Origin: Actinoallomurus sp963736325
GTDB taxonomy: Bacteria > Actinomycetota > Actinomycetes > Streptosporangiales > Streptosporangiaceae
Assembly: GCA_963736325.1 (NCBI GenBank)
Contig: CAVTOG010000008.1
Span: 372,001 to 436,000, forward strand
Direction: 5' to 3'
DNA length: 64,000 nucleotides
Below, in pieces: positions 1 through 10,300 of the stretch. The translations under genes were made by a program, and so were the position numbers. Position 1 is the stretch's first letter. Every line of letters begins with the position of its first letter. The notes beneath the pieces are model-generated. The model saw nothing but the letters and a program-made list of their open reading frames with translations, did no database searches and was not told where the DNA came from.

Positions 1-1443
1 ATCGCCGGCGACACCGGTGATCTGAAGGAACGCGCCGACCGGCGGGCCGTCTTTGTGGAACTGCCCGGTGGAGTGCAGCAGCCGCGGCCCCCAGCCGAAC
101 GTCACCGGGGCGTTGCGCGCACCGGTCACCCGGCGGGCCAGCAGCGGCCGCAGGCGCGCCGCCGACGCGTCGCCCGTGCGGTCGAGATAGGCCATGGCCG
201 CCAGGTAGCCGCCCCGCGGCACCGCGTGGACCAGCGCGTCCAGGACGTCTGGGAGGTTCGCGGCGCCGGCGAGGTCGCCGTGCACCTCGACCGCGCCGTC
301 CACCAGCGCGGGCTCGGCGGCGTCCTCGCCGTCCGGGGCGCGCAGCAGAGCCGCCGCCGCGGCCTCCTCCGACTCGCGTACGCAGGGCTCGCCGAACGGG
401 TCGACGCCCATGATCCGGCACGCGACCGCCACGGCGTACTCCCACAGCAGGAACTGCGCGCCCAGCGGGCCGGATACGGCCAGCCCGACGTCGTCGACGC
501 GGTCGCCCAGCACCAGACGGCGCACGTCGTCGGCGAAGCCGAAGCCCGGCGCGGCCATGTCCTCCACGACCACTGGCAGGATGCCGTGGCCGGCCTTGCC
601 GGTGGACTCGGAGATCAGCTGCTCGGCCCAGTCGGCGAACCCGGCGAGACCCGAGCCGTTGTCGGTCACCACCAGCTTGTCGCGGCCGTTCGCCGCCGCC
701 GTGCCCAGGGCCGCGCCGAGCGCCATGCCCGGATTGTCATAGGGCAGGCGCAGCGATGGGCCGAGCGCGGCGGCCTCGTCGAGCAGCCCGGCGACGTCGA
801 CACCGCACAGCGCGGCCGGGACCAGCCCGTACGCCGACAGCGCGCCATAGCAGCCGCCGACGTCCGGATCGGAGCCGACCACGGCGTGGCCGGCCGCGCG
901 CGCCGCCTCGTCGAGCGGCGAACCCGGGGCCGTGACGACGACGATCCGCGTCGCCGGGTCGACGCCCTCGTCGCGGAACGCCCGCTCGAAGACGCGCCGT
1001 ACGCCATCGGTCTCGATGGTGTCGCCGTTCTTGTCGGCCACCACGAGGACCGTGTCGCCGAGCCGCGTGAGGGCGCCGCGCACCTGGTTCGGGTCGCTCG
1101 TGTCGAGCACCGTCAGGTCGGCCCCGCGGGTGCGGGCGATCACCTCGGCCGAGATCGACGCGCCGCCCATTCCGGCGAGCACGACGTGGCCGAGCCCGGC
1201 GAAGCGCCCGGCCAGCTCGGTGAGGCGGGGGAGCAGGTCGCGCGACCGCTCGTGCAGGTCGATCCAGCCGAGGCGCCGTGCCGCGCCCTCCGCCGCGTCC
1301 GGACCCCACAGGCTGGCGTTCTTGGCCATGAGCGCCGCCGGGACGCCGTCCGTCGCCAACCGGCCCAGGGCGTCGCCGGCCTGTTCGACCGCATCGCCCT
1401 GGACCGTGACGGAGACGCCTCCGCCGGTCACCCGCAAGGTCAC
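1..1443 (-). CDS. pgi: glucose-6-phosphate isomerase (3' end beyond window)
   Basis: Interconverts glucose-6-phosphate and fructose-6-phosphate in the cytosol, linking glycolysis to the pentose phosphate pathway. About 481 codons are visible; full-length actinobacterial relatives are about 550 residues, so the C-terminus lies outside the window. The reverse strand has the sugar-isomerase signature GMGGASISAEV near residue 95 and the later motif TDNGSGLAGFADW. The GTG start at 1443 overlaps the tal stop as GTGA, so it is translationally coupled to tal in a tkt-tal-pgi operon. The identity rests on the SIS-domain motifs and on the company of tal and tkt. Confidence 0.9.
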   Translation of the reverse strand, partial: MTLRVTGGGVSVTVQGDAVEQAGDALGRLATDGVPAALMAKNASLWGPDAAEGAARRLGWIDLHERSRDLLPRLTELAGRFAGLGHVVLAGMGGASISAEVIARTRGADLTVLDTSDPNQVRGALTRLGDTVLVVADKNGDTIETDGVRRVFERAFRDEGVDPATRIVVVTAPGSPLDEAARAAGHAVVGSDPDVGGCYGALSAYGLVPAALCGVDVAGLLDEAAALGPSLRLPYDNPGMALGAALGTAAANGRDKLVVTDNGSGLAGFADWAEQLISESTGKAGHGILPVVVEDMAAPGFGFADDVRRLVLGDRVDDVGLAVSGPLGAQFLLWEYAVAVACRIMGVDPFGEPCVRESEEAAAAALLRAPDGEDAAEPALVDGAVEVHGDLAGAANLPDVLDALVHAVPRGGYLAAMAYLDRTGDASAARLRPLLARRVTGARNAPVTFGWGPRLLHSTGQFHKDGPPVGAFLQITGVAGD

Positions 1444-2540
1444 GAGGCCTTGTCCTCCAGCTCCTTCGTGACCGTCTCCAGGAGCTCCTTCCAGGACGTC
1501 TCGAACTTCTCGACGCCCTCCTCCTCCAGGACACGTACGACGTCGTCGTAGTCGACGCCGGCCTCCTTGAGCGCCGCCATGTGAGCGCGGGCGTCGCCGT
1601 AGTGGCCGCGTACGGTGTCGCCCTTGATCTCCGCGTGGTCGGCCACGGCCTCCAGAGTCGCCTCCGGCATCGTGTTGACCGTCTGCGGCGCGACCAGCTC
1701 GTCGACGTACATCGTGTCGCGGTAGTCCGGGTTCTTCACGCCGGTGGAGGCCCAGAGAGGACGCTGCGGACGCGCGCCCGCGTCCTTGAGCGCCTTCCAG
1801 CGGTCCGTCGCGCTCTTCTCCTCGAACAGGGCGTACGCGAGGCGCGCGTTGGCGATGCCGGCCTTGCCCTGAAGCGTGGTGTCGCCCAGCTTCTCGAGGC
1901 GCTTGTCGATCTCGGTGTCGACGCGGCTGACGAAGAAGGACGCGACCGACTCGATCGACGACAGGTCGTGGCCGTTCCCCCTGGCCTTCTCCAAGCCATC
2001 GAAGAAGGCGTCGATGACCTGGCCGTACCGCTCCAGCGAGAAGATCAGCGTGACGTTAACGCTGATGCCCTGCGCCAGCGTCGCGGTGATCGCGGGCAGC
2101 CCTTCGAGCGTCGCCGGGATCTTGATGAAGGTGTTGGGCCGGTCGACCATCCACCACAGGGCCTTGGCCTCGGCGACCGTCTTCTCGGTCTCGTGGGCCA
2201 GCCGCGGGTCGACCTCGATCGACACCCGGCCGTCGATCCCGTCGCTGCGGTCGAAGACCGGCCGCAGCACGTCGGCGGCCCAGCGGATGTCGTACGTCGT
2301 GATGGCGCGCACGGCCTCCTCGACGCCGACCCCGCGCACGGCCAGGTCACGAACCTGCCCGTCGTAGGCCGAGCCCTTGCTCAGCGCTTTGGCGAAGATC
2401 GTCGGGTTGGAGGTGACACCGACGACGTGCTTGTCCTTGATCAGCCGGTCGAGGTTGCCCGTCTCCAGGCGCTCACGGCTGATGTCGTCGAGCCAGATGG
2501 ACACGCCCTCGTCGGAGAGCCTCTTCAGATTGTCGGTCAT
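1440..2540 (-). CDS. tal: transaldolase
   Basis: Non-oxidative pentose phosphate enzyme that moves a dihydroxyacetone unit from sedoheptulose-7-phosphate to glyceraldehyde-3-phosphate. The 366-residue protein has the N-terminal VTSNPTIF motif (about residues 42-49) and the Schiff-base lysine in NTFIKIPAT at about residue 140. The length fits the long actinobacterial transaldolase class. It lies 9 nt downstream of tkt and overlaps pgi by 4 nt, so the three genes form one leftward operon. Confidence 0.96.
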   Translation of the reverse strand: MTDNLKRLSDEGVSIWLDDISRERLETGNLDRLIKDKHVVGVTSNPTIFAKALSKGSAYDGQVRDLAVRGVGVEEAVRAITTYDIRWAADVLRPVFDRSDGIDGRVSIEVDPRLAHETEKTVAEAKALWWMVDRPNTFIKIPATLEGLPAITATLAQGISVNVTLIFSLERYGQVIDAFFDGLEKARGNGHDLSSIESVASFFVSRVDTEIDKRLEKLGDTTLQGKAGIANARLAYALFEEKSATDRWKALKDAGARPQRPLWASTGVKNPDYRDTMYVDELVAPQTVNTMPEATLEAVADHAEIKGDTVRGHYGDARAHMAALKEAGVDYDDVVRVLEEEGVEKFETSWKELLETVTKELEDKAS

Positions 2541-2549
2541 CTCTCTCCC

Positions 2550-4661
2550 TCAGTTCCCGGTCGTCGAACCCTGGCCCGCCACGCCGGCCTTCGTGAGGCT
2601 GGCGCGCGCCGCGGCCACGACCCTGTCGGCGGTGAAGCCGAACTGCTGGAACAGCGTCTCGGCGTCCGCGGACGCCCCGTAGTGCTCCAGGCTCACGCTC
2701 TCGCCGGCGTCGCCGACGTAGGCGCGCCAGCCGAGCGCGATCCCGGCCTCGACGGACACGCGGGCGCGCACCGCCGGAGGCAGCACCTGCTGCTTGTACG
2801 CCTCGTCCTGCTCCTCGAACCACTCGACGGACGGCATCGACACCACACGCGCCGGAGTGCCCTCGCGCTCCAGGATCTCCCGCGCCTCGATGGCGTACTG
2901 GACCTCGCTGCCGGTGGCGATGAGGATGACCTGGGGCTGGCCGTCGGAGGCGTCGGCCAGGACGTATCCGCCCTTGGCCGTGCCCTCCGCCGAGCCGAAC
3001 TCCGAGCGGTCCCAGGTCGGCACCTTCTGCCGGGTGAGCGCCAGGCCCGCCGGGCGGTCGGTGTTCTCCAGGATCGTCCGCCACGCGACGGCCGTCTCGT
3101 TGGCGTCCGCGGGCCGTACGACGTCGAGGCCGTGGATCGCGCGCAGCGCCCACAGGTGCTCGACCGGCTGGTGGGTCGGGCCGTCCTCGCCCAGGCCGAT
3201 CGAGTCGTGCGTCCACACGTAGGTGACCGGCAGCTTCATCAGCGCTGCCAGCCGTACCGCCGGGCGCATGTAGTCGCTGAAGACGAGGAACGTGCCGCCG
3301 TAGACCCGCAGGCCGTCGTGGAGCGCGATCCCGTTCATGATCGAGCCCATTCCGTGCTCGCGGATGCCGAAGTGCAGGGTCCGGCCGAAGCGGCCGCCGG
3401 GGAAGTCCTTGGTCTGGTACTCCTCGGGGATGAAGGACGGCTCGCCCTTCATCGTCGTGTTGTTGCTCCCCGCGAGGTCCGCCGAACCGCCCCACAGCTC
3501 CGGCAGCTCCGGGCCGATCGCGCTGAGAACGTCACCGGAGGCCGCGCGGGTCGCCACGCCCTTGTCCGCCGGGAACTCCGGCAGCTTGGCCGTCCAGCCG
3601 CCGGGCAGGCGCCGCGCCTTGATCCGGTCGTACTCCGCCGCACGCTCAGGATTGGCGGCGCGCCACGCCTCGTAGCGTTCCGTCCAGGCCGCGTGGGCCG
3701 TGCGGCCGCGCTGGACGACCTCACGGCTGTGATCGAGGACCTCCTCGGTGACGTCGAACGTCTTGGAGGGGTCGAAGCCGAGCACCTTCTTGGTGGCGGC
3801 GACCTCGTCGGCGCCGAGCGCGGCGCCGTGGACCTTGCCGGTGTTCTGCGCGTTCGGCGCGGGCCAGCCGATGATCGTGCGCAGGGAGATCAGCGACGGG
3901 CGCCCCGTCTCCTCGCGCGCGGCCGTCATCGCACGGTAGAGGGCGCCGGCGTCCTCTACGTAGTCGCCGCTCTTGGTCCAGTCGACGGTCTGCACGTGCC
4001 AGCCGTACGCCTCGTAGCGCTTCGCCACGTCCTCGGACTTGGCGATCTGGGTGTCGTCCTCGATGGAGATGTGGTTGTCGTCGTAGATGACGATGAGGTT
4101 GCCGAGCTTCTGGTGACCCGCGAGGGAGCAGACCTCGTGACTGATGCCCTCCTCGATGTCACCGTCGGAGGCGATCGACCAGATGTAGTGGTCGAACGGG
4201 CTGTCGCCCCAGGCCGGCTCGGGGTCGAACAGGCCGCGCTCGCGCCAGGACGACATCGCCATGCCCACGGCGTTGCCGAGCCCCTGTCCGAGCGGCCCCG
4301 TGGTGGTCTCGACCCCTACGGTGTGCCCGTGCTCGGGGTGGCCGGGCGTGAGGCTGCCCCACTTACGGAGGCTCTTCAGGTCATCGAGGGTGAGCCCGTA
4401 CCCCGAGAGGTAGAGCTGGATGTAGAGCGTCAGGCTGCTGTGGCCGGCCGACAGGACGAACCGGTCGCGCCCCGCCCAGTCCGGATCCGTCGGATCGTGC
4501 TTCAGCAGGCGCTGAAAGAGGAGGTACGCCGCCGGGGCGAGGCTCATCGCGGTACCCGGGTGCCCGGAGCCCGCCTCCTCGACGGCGTCCATGGCGAGCG
4601 CGCGGACCGTGTCCACGGCTTTACGGTCCTGCTCGGTCCACTCGAAGGTCGAATTACTCAC
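2550..4661 (-). CDS. tkt: transketolase
   Basis: Thiamine-diphosphate enzyme that moves two-carbon ketol units between sugar phosphates in the cytosol. The 703 residues match the family length. Visible landmarks are GSGHPGTAMS near residue 32, the ThDP/Mg motif beginning SDGDIEEG and closing with DDN about 25 residues later, and a pyrimidine domain containing FGIREHGMGSIMNG. First gene of the tkt-tal-pgi operon, divergent from ctaB across about 350 nt. A GAGAGGAG-type ribosome site precedes the ATG at 4661. Confidence 0.97.
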   Translation of the reverse strand: MSNSTFEWTEQDRKAVDTVRALAMDAVEEAGSGHPGTAMSLAPAAYLLFQRLLKHDPTDPDWAGRDRFVLSAGHSSLTLYIQLYLSGYGLTLDDLKSLRKWGSLTPGHPEHGHTVGVETTTGPLGQGLGNAVGMAMSSWRERGLFDPEPAWGDSPFDHYIWSIASDGDIEEGISHEVCSLAGHQKLGNLIVIYDDNHISIEDDTQIAKSEDVAKRYEAYGWHVQTVDWTKSGDYVEDAGALYRAMTAAREETGRPSLISLRTIIGWPAPNAQNTGKVHGAALGADEVAATKKVLGFDPSKTFDVTEEVLDHSREVVQRGRTAHAAWTERYEAWRAANPERAAEYDRIKARRLPGGWTAKLPEFPADKGVATRAASGDVLSAIGPELPELWGGSADLAGSNNTTMKGEPSFIPEEYQTKDFPGGRFGRTLHFGIREHGMGSIMNGIALHDGLRVYGGTFLVFSDYMRPAVRLAALMKLPVTYVWTHDSIGLGEDGPTHQPVEHLWALRAIHGLDVVRPADANETAVAWRTILENTDRPAGLALTRQKVPTWDRSEFGSAEGTAKGGYVLADASDGQPQVILIATGSEVQYAIEAREILEREGTPARVVSMPSVEWFEEQDEAYKQQVLPPAVRARVSVEAGIALGWRAYVGDAGESVSLEHYGASADAETLFQQFGFTADRVVAAARASLTKAGVAGQGSTTGN

Positions 4662-5010
4662 GAGACGCTCCAGGCTCCTCTCGGCAAACGTGCAATGTCC
4701 CCACGACCGCCCTCAGGCGAAAAAGACACCGTGATCAGGCCCACTACCCGGGCCTGCGGCGAGCCTATCGCCCGTAGCATTTGCCGGGCGTGAGGCTCTA
4801 TATCTCGTTAACCGCGCGTTCGTGTACGGCATTTCCCCTAGATCGCGCGGCTAACCCGCGAGGGCGGCCACCCCGGTGCGGGGGCGCCCGCCGACCGGGA
4901 CTACAGTGATGGCGCGGCCGAGGCCAGTGAGTCACAGCCAGGTGACGGGTAAGGATTCGAGGATTAGTCACAGTGCCCCTTTATGTCGTGAACGCGCAGG
5001 TGAACCTCTC
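4662..5010. promoter_or_regulatory. divergent tkt/ctaB intergenic region
   Basis: About 350 nt with no convincing gene. It must hold the promoters of tkt (leftward) and ctaB (rightward). On the tkt strand a TAGGCT-like -10 lies near 4755-4762. Towards ctaB an 8-nt direct repeat AGTCACAG occurs at 4930-4937 and 4966-4973, 36 bp apart; its meaning is unknown. I could not assign a regulator. An upstream ctaB start at 4876 would put part of this region inside the gene. Confidence 0.4.
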
Positions 5011-5955
5011 GTGACGGTGGTCATCAACCGTCCCGTGACAACGCCAGCACCGCCGGCTCCCGGCCGTCGCCCGGCGGGCGCCCTCATCCGTGCCTATGTC
5101 GCGCTGACGAAGCCTCGGATCATCGAGCTGCTCCTGATCACGACGCTGCCGGTGATGTTCCTGGCGGCGGGCGGGCTCCCGCCGCTGTGGCCGGTGATCG
5201 CGACGCTCGTGGGCGGCATGCTGTCGGCCGGCAGCGCCAACGCGCTCAACTGCTACATCGACCGCGACATCGATGCGAAGATGCGCCGCACCCGCCGGCG
5301 CCCGCTGCCGATGGTCCAGGTCAGCCCCGGCGAGACCATGGTGTTCGGGATCACGCTGGCGGTGGCCTCCACGGTCTTCCTGTGGCTGGCGGTCAACGCG
5401 CTCGCGGCGGCCCTGTCGGTCTTCGCGATCCTGTTCTACGTCTTCGTCTACTCGATGCTCCTCAAGCGGCGCACCAAGCAGAACGTCGTGTGGGGCGGCA
5501 TCGCGGGCTGCATGCCCGTCCTGATCGGCTGGTCGGCCCTCACCGGCCGCATGGCGTGGACCCCCGTCGTGCTCTTCCTCGTGGTGTTCTTCTGGACGCC
5601 GCCGCACACCTGGACCCTCGCGATGCGCTACCGCGAGGACTATGCCGCCGCGAACGTCCCGATGCTGCCGGTGGTGGCGACCGAGCGCCGCGTCGCGATC
5701 GAGGTCATCGCCTACACCTGGGTCACCGTGGCGTGCTCGCTGGCGCTGTGGCCGGTCGCGCACACGACGGTCTTCTATCCGATCGCCGCCGCGGCCCTCG
5801 GTGTGGCCTGCATCGTCGAGGCGCACCGCCTGTTCTGGCGCGTACGCCGTGGCGTCACCGGAGCGGTTCTCAAGCCGATGCGTTACTTTCACCTGTCCAA
5901 CGCCTATCTGGCCCTTCTTTTCCTGGCCGTGGCGATCGACCCTCTGCTGCACTGA
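5011..5955 (+). CDS. ctaB: protoheme IX farnesyltransferase (heme O synthase)
   Basis: UbiA-family membrane prenyltransferase that adds a farnesyl group to heme B to give heme O, needed for aa3-type cytochrome oxidase. Visible are the first Asp-rich motif NCYIDRDIDAKM, the second motif YREDYAAANVPML and about eight or nine hydrophobic segments. I chose the GTG at 5011 (314 residues) because the conserved ALTKPRIIELLLITT segment then starts about 30 residues in, as in homologues. The frame is open back to an ATG at 4876, which would add 45 unlike residues. The partner heme A synthase gene, ctaA, is at 19.7-20.7 kb. Confidence 0.93.
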   Translation: MTVVINRPVTTPAPPAPGRRPAGALIRAYVALTKPRIIELLLITTLPVMFLAAGGLPPLWPVIATLVGGMLSAGSANALNCYIDRDIDAKMRRTRRRPLPMVQVSPGETMVFGITLAVASTVFLWLAVNALAAALSVFAILFYVFVYSMLLKRRTKQNVVWGGIAGCMPVLIGWSALTGRMAWTPVVLFLVVFFWTPPHTWTLAMRYREDYAAANVPMLPVVATERRVAIEVIAYTWVTVACSLALWPVAHTTVFYPIAAAALGVACIVEAHRLFWRVRRGVTGAVLKPMRYFHLSNAYLALLFLAVAIDPLLH

Positions 5956-5971
5956 GCGTTAATGTCGCGGC

Positions 5972-7207
5972 ATGGCGCGCGTTGATCCCAAAGCGATCCT
6001 TGAAGGTCGCATCCCCGGCAGAGCCCCCGTCGGGCTGATCGTCGGGCTGATCGTCTCGTCGGTCTGCGCGCTCGTGGTCCTCGGCCTCGACGCGTTCAAC
6101 GGCGCGTCGTTTTTCGTGGGGCTGATCCTGGCGATCCTCCCGGTGCCGCTGCTCGTGGGGCTCGTGCTGATGCTCGACCGCATGGAGCCGGAGCCGTGGC
6201 GGGCCCTGATCTTCGCGTTCATGTGGGGGGCCGGTGTCGCCGTGCTGGGCGCCCTCGTGCTCAACACCGCCGGCTACGAGCTGCTGACCAAGCCGGTCTT
6301 CGGCGAGCGCGGCGAGCTCGTCACCGCGGCCGTCGGCGCGCCATTGGTGGAGGAGTCGCTCAAGGGCGCCGTGCTGTTCGGGTTCCTCTGGTTCCGCCGC
6401 CACGAGCTGGACGACCTCACCGACGGCATCATCTACGCGGGCATGGTCGCGCTGGGCTTCGCGATGATGGAGAACGTCAGCTACTACATGCGGGCGGTCA
6501 ACCAGCACAACATCGAGGCCGTGTTCATCATGCGCGGGGTGATCTCCCCGTTCGGGCACCCGCTCTTCACGTCGATGACCGGCCTCGGGGTCGCGTACGC
6601 CGCGCTGCACCGCGGCGCGGCGCGGGTCGCGGCGCCCATCGCCGGGCTCTGCGGCGCGATGCTGCTGCACGGCGCGTGGAACTTCTCGACCGCCTTCGGG
6701 ATCAAGGGCCTGACGATCGCGTACGGCATCGACTTCTGCATCCTCATCGGCCTGATCGTCATCGTGGCGCGCGAGCGCCGGCAGACGGTGCGCCTGATCC
6801 AGCTCCACCTGCCGACGTACTCCGCGACCGGCCTCGTCACGCCGCAGGACATCCACATGCTGGGCAACATCGCGCTGAGACGCCGGGCGCGGCAGTGGGC
6901 GAAGATGGCCGGGGGAGCATCCGCGGCCCGCGCCATGGGCGACTACCAGCTCGCGGCGACCGAGCTGGCCCTCCTGCACCAGCGGGCCGCACGCGGCGTC
7001 GCCGAGCCCGCCTGGTTCTACCGGCGGCGGCTCGACCTGATGAACCTCATGCACGTGGCCCGGCAGGCGTTCCAGGTGCGGCAGCGGCGCCCGCTGCAGC
7101 CGCCGTGGGCGGGCCCCGGCCAGTCGGGCTTCCTGCAGCAGGGCCAGTCGTTCGGCCCGCCGCCGCCCGGCCCCTTCCATTCCCAGGGCCCCTACAGCCA
7201 GACGTGA
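5972..7207 (+). CDS. PrsW family intramembrane metalloprotease
   Basis: A 411-residue membrane protein with seven or eight hydrophobic segments in its first 270 residues, then a cytoplasmic tail ending in a Gly/Pro/Gln-rich stretch. It has the PrsW signatures: the EE pair in LVEESLKG (about residue 127), HPLFTS (about 196) and HGAWN (about 233), proposed zinc-binding residues. In Bacillus PrsW performs site-1 cleavage of an anti-sigma factor; actinobacterial homologues have no assigned substrate and no anti-sigma gene is adjacent. It begins 16 nt after ctaB and may be co-transcribed with it. Confidence 0.85.
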   Translation: MARVDPKAILEGRIPGRAPVGLIVGLIVSSVCALVVLGLDAFNGASFFVGLILAILPVPLLVGLVLMLDRMEPEPWRALIFAFMWGAGVAVLGALVLNTAGYELLTKPVFGERGELVTAAVGAPLVEESLKGAVLFGFLWFRRHELDDLTDGIIYAGMVALGFAMMENVSYYMRAVNQHNIEAVFIMRGVISPFGHPLFTSMTGLGVAYAALHRGAARVAAPIAGLCGAMLLHGAWNFSTAFGIKGLTIAYGIDFCILIGLIVIVARERRQTVRLIQLHLPTYSATGLVTPQDIHMLGNIALRRRARQWAKMAGGASAARAMGDYQLAATELALLHQRAARGVAEPAWFYRRRLDLMNLMHVARQAFQVRQRRPLQPPWAGPGQSGFLQQGQSFGPPPPGPFHSQGPYSQT

Positions 7208-7223
7208 GTCTCGGAATGCACCC

Positions 7224-7252
7224 TTGACGGCGGCTTTACTCGGATCAACAAT
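7224..7252 (+). promoter_or_regulatory. candidate promoter for GH92 gene
   Basis: TTGACG at 7224-7229, a 17-nt spacer and AACAAT at 7247-7252 form a sigma-70-like promoter about 80 nt upstream of the GH92 start. The 18-bp palindrome begins 12 nt after the -10 box, so it would lie at or just past the transcription start, a repressor position. Confidence 0.5.
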
Positions 7253-7263
7253 CCTTGGTGACC

Positions 7264-7281
7264 CATGACAACGTTGTCATG
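7264..7281. promoter_or_regulatory. LacI-type operator palindrome
   Basis: The 18 bp CATGACAACGTTGTCATG form a perfect palindrome. The centre AACGTT around a CpG is typical of LacI-family operators. It sits between the candidate promoter and the GH92 start and probably mediates sugar-responsive repression by an unlinked LacI-family protein; no such gene is in the window. Confidence 0.65.
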
Positions 7282-7333
7282 ATCCTTCGCGGTGGTCCCC
7301 GCCAGCGCACACCTGTGATCTCCAGGAGCAGCC

Positions 7334-10300
7334 GTGCTCAGACGTTCACGTACCCGATCGGCCGGCGTGATCTGCCTGGCCCTCGCCTCGTTCACACTCT
7401 CGGCGGTCCCGCGCGCGGCGGACGCCGCCACGGCAGACCCCGCCTCGTACGTCAACCCGTTCGTCGGCACCGAAGACGGCGGGCCCGACTTCGGCCACGG
7501 CGGCGGCGCCGGGATGGACTTCCCCGGCGCGGTCGTGCCCTTCGGCATGATGCAGTGGAGCCCCGACACCGTCCGGTCGTCGGGCGGCGGTTACAAGTAC
7601 GAGGACAACCGCCTGCGCGGGTTCAGCATGACCCACATCTCCGGGCCGGGCTGCACGGGCGCCGGCGACTTCCCGGTGACCCCGATCTCCGGGCCGATCA
7701 AGAACTCGCCGGCGACCCACGGCTCGGACTACGTTCAGACGTTCGACCACGAGAACGAGCAGGCCGCGCCCGGCTCGTACGCGGTCACCACGGACTCCGG
7801 GGTGAAGACCGAGCTGACCGCGAGCACCCGCGGCGGCGTCGGACGGTTCACCTTCCCGACCGACAAGGCCGGCACGCTCCTGCTCAACGTGACCGGCTCG
7901 CCCAACGGCGTGGACGACGCCGAGGCCACGATCAAGGGCAACACCGTCTCCGGCTGGGCAGAGACCGGAGGCTTCTGCGGCTCCGAGACGAAGTACTACG
8001 TGTACTTCAGCGCCACCTTCGACCGTCCCTTCCAGGCGTATGGCACCTGGAAGGACGACTCGGTCGAGCCCGGCGCCGCCGAGGTGCGCGGCAGCGCGCC
8101 GCCGAAGGTGCCCCAGCGCACCCCGAAGATCTTCGGGCGGATCCACAACGGGCCGGAGGGCAGGCCGACGGCGCGGAAGATCACCCCGCACGACGTCAAC
8201 GTCAAGGGGCCGGGCTCCGGCGTCTACCTCCAGTTCGACACCAGCAAGGCCCAGCCGGTGCAGATGCGCTCGGCGATCTCCTACGTCAGCGTCGACGGCG
8301 CCGCGCGCAACCTCGCCCAGGAGATCGGCGGCCGAGGCTTCGACACCGTACGCTCCGCCGCGCATGCCATGTGGGAGAAGCGGCTCGGACAGATCAAGGT
8401 CGGCGGCGGCGACACGGACCGCCTGAAGACCTTCTACACCGCGCTGTACCACGCGCTCCTGCAGCCGTACGTCTTCGACGACGTCGACGGGACCTACACC
8501 GGCTTCGACTACCGCACCCACAAGGTCGCCAAGGGACACCACCAGTACGCGACCTTCTCCGGCTGGGACATCTACCGCAGCGAGGCGCAGCTGATCGCGC
8601 TGCTCGCCCCGGACGTCGGCGGCGACATCGCCCAGTCGATGTACAACGACGCGCACTCGGTCGGCGACGTGTGGGACCGCTGGTCGCACCAGAACGCCAT
8701 CACCGGCGTCATGAACGGCGACCCCTACCACTCGATCATCGCGACCATGTACGCCTTCGGCGCCCGCGGCTTCGACGCGAACGGCGCGCTGGCCGCCATG
8801 GTCAAGGGCGCGAACCGGATCGGAGAGGACAAGGCCACCAAGTACACCGAGCGGCCCGGCAACGCCGACTACCTCAAGCTCGGCTTCGTGCCCGGCGACC
8901 CGGCGACCACGCTGGAGTACGGCATGGCCGACTTCGGCATCGCCCAGCTCGCCCAGCGCCTCGGCGACAACGGCACGTACCAGTCGTTCATGAAGCGGTC
9001 GCACGCCTGGGAGAACATCTACAACCCGCTAAACGACTGGATCCAGCCGCGGTCGGGCGACGGATCCTTCGTCAGCCCCTTCGACCCGGCCGACCCCGGC
9101 TGGTACGTCGAGGGCAACGGCTCCCAGTACCACTGGCTGACCTACTCCGACGTCGGCGGCCTGTTCGGCGCGATGGGCGGCCGTGACAAGGCGGCCGACC
9201 GGCTCGACACCTTCTTCACCAAGCTCAACGCGGGGCCGAAGGAGCCCTACGCCTACCTCGGGAACGAGCCGTCGCTCCAGTCGCCGTGGCTGTACGCCTG
9301 GGCGGGGCAGCCGTACAAGACCCAGGACGTCGTCGCGCGTGCGCGTACGGAGCTGTTCAAGTCCGGTCCGGACGGCCTGGTCGGCAACGACGATCTGGGC
9401 ACGATGTCGGCCTGGCGCGTCTTCGCAGGGCTCGGCATGTACCCGGCGATCCCGGGCCGCGCCGAGATGGTGCTGAACAGCCCCGAGTTCCCGAAGATCA
9501 CCATCGAGCGGTCCAGCGGCCAGACGATCTCCATCGACGCCCCCGGAGCCTCCGACGCGACGCCGTACGTCCAGTCGCTGAAGGTCGGTGGTCAGGCGAC
9601 GTCCCGCGCCTGGCTGCCGGAGTCGTTCGTCGCCACCGGCGGCCGGCTCGACTACACCATGGGCGGAAAGCCGAACACCTCGTTCGGCGGCGACCCGAAG
9701 GACGCGCCGCCGTCGTTCGGCGCCGGCGCCAAGCCGTTCCTCTCCGCGATCACGCCGGGCACGACCTCCATCGAGCCGGGCGGCACGACGGACGCCACCC
9801 TTCGAGTACAGGCCGTCGGCAAGGGCGACACGGTCGCGTGGTCGGCCGAGCCGCCGGCCGGTGTCACCGTGACGCCGTCGTCGGGGTCGCTCAAGGTCGG
9901 CGACGGCGGCCGTACGGACCAGAAGGTGACCGTGTCGGTGGCCGCCGGGACGAAACCGGACTACTACTCGGTTCCGTTCACGGTGACCGCCTCCGGTGTC
10001 CAGGCCGGCGCGCCGGGCATCACGGTGAACGTCGCCAATAAGGGCACGATCGAGTGGTACCAGAACAACGCCGGCATCTCCGACGACGGCGCGTCCGGGC
10101 AGGCCAACTACGACGGCGGCGGCTGGAGCTACTCCACGCAGGCCCTCGCCGCGGCCGGGGTGAAGCCGGGCGGCCCGGTGCCCTGGAAGGGCTTCACGTT
10201 CACCTGGCCGTCACGCCGGCCGGGCCAGATGGACAACGTGCAGGCGAACGGCCAGGTGGTCGACATCGCCGACGCTCCGAAGGGCGCCTCGAAGCTGGCC

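Noticed and set aside
1581..4793. 1070-codon open frame on the plus strand
   Set aside because: It is the antisense shadow of tal and tkt; the composition is typical of the opposite strand of GC-rich genes and the real enzymes are unmistakable.
4921..4973. AGTCACAG direct repeats as a CRP-type site upstream of ctaB
   Set aside because: They do not form the GTGA-N6-TCAC palindrome and no other evidence links them to a regulator.
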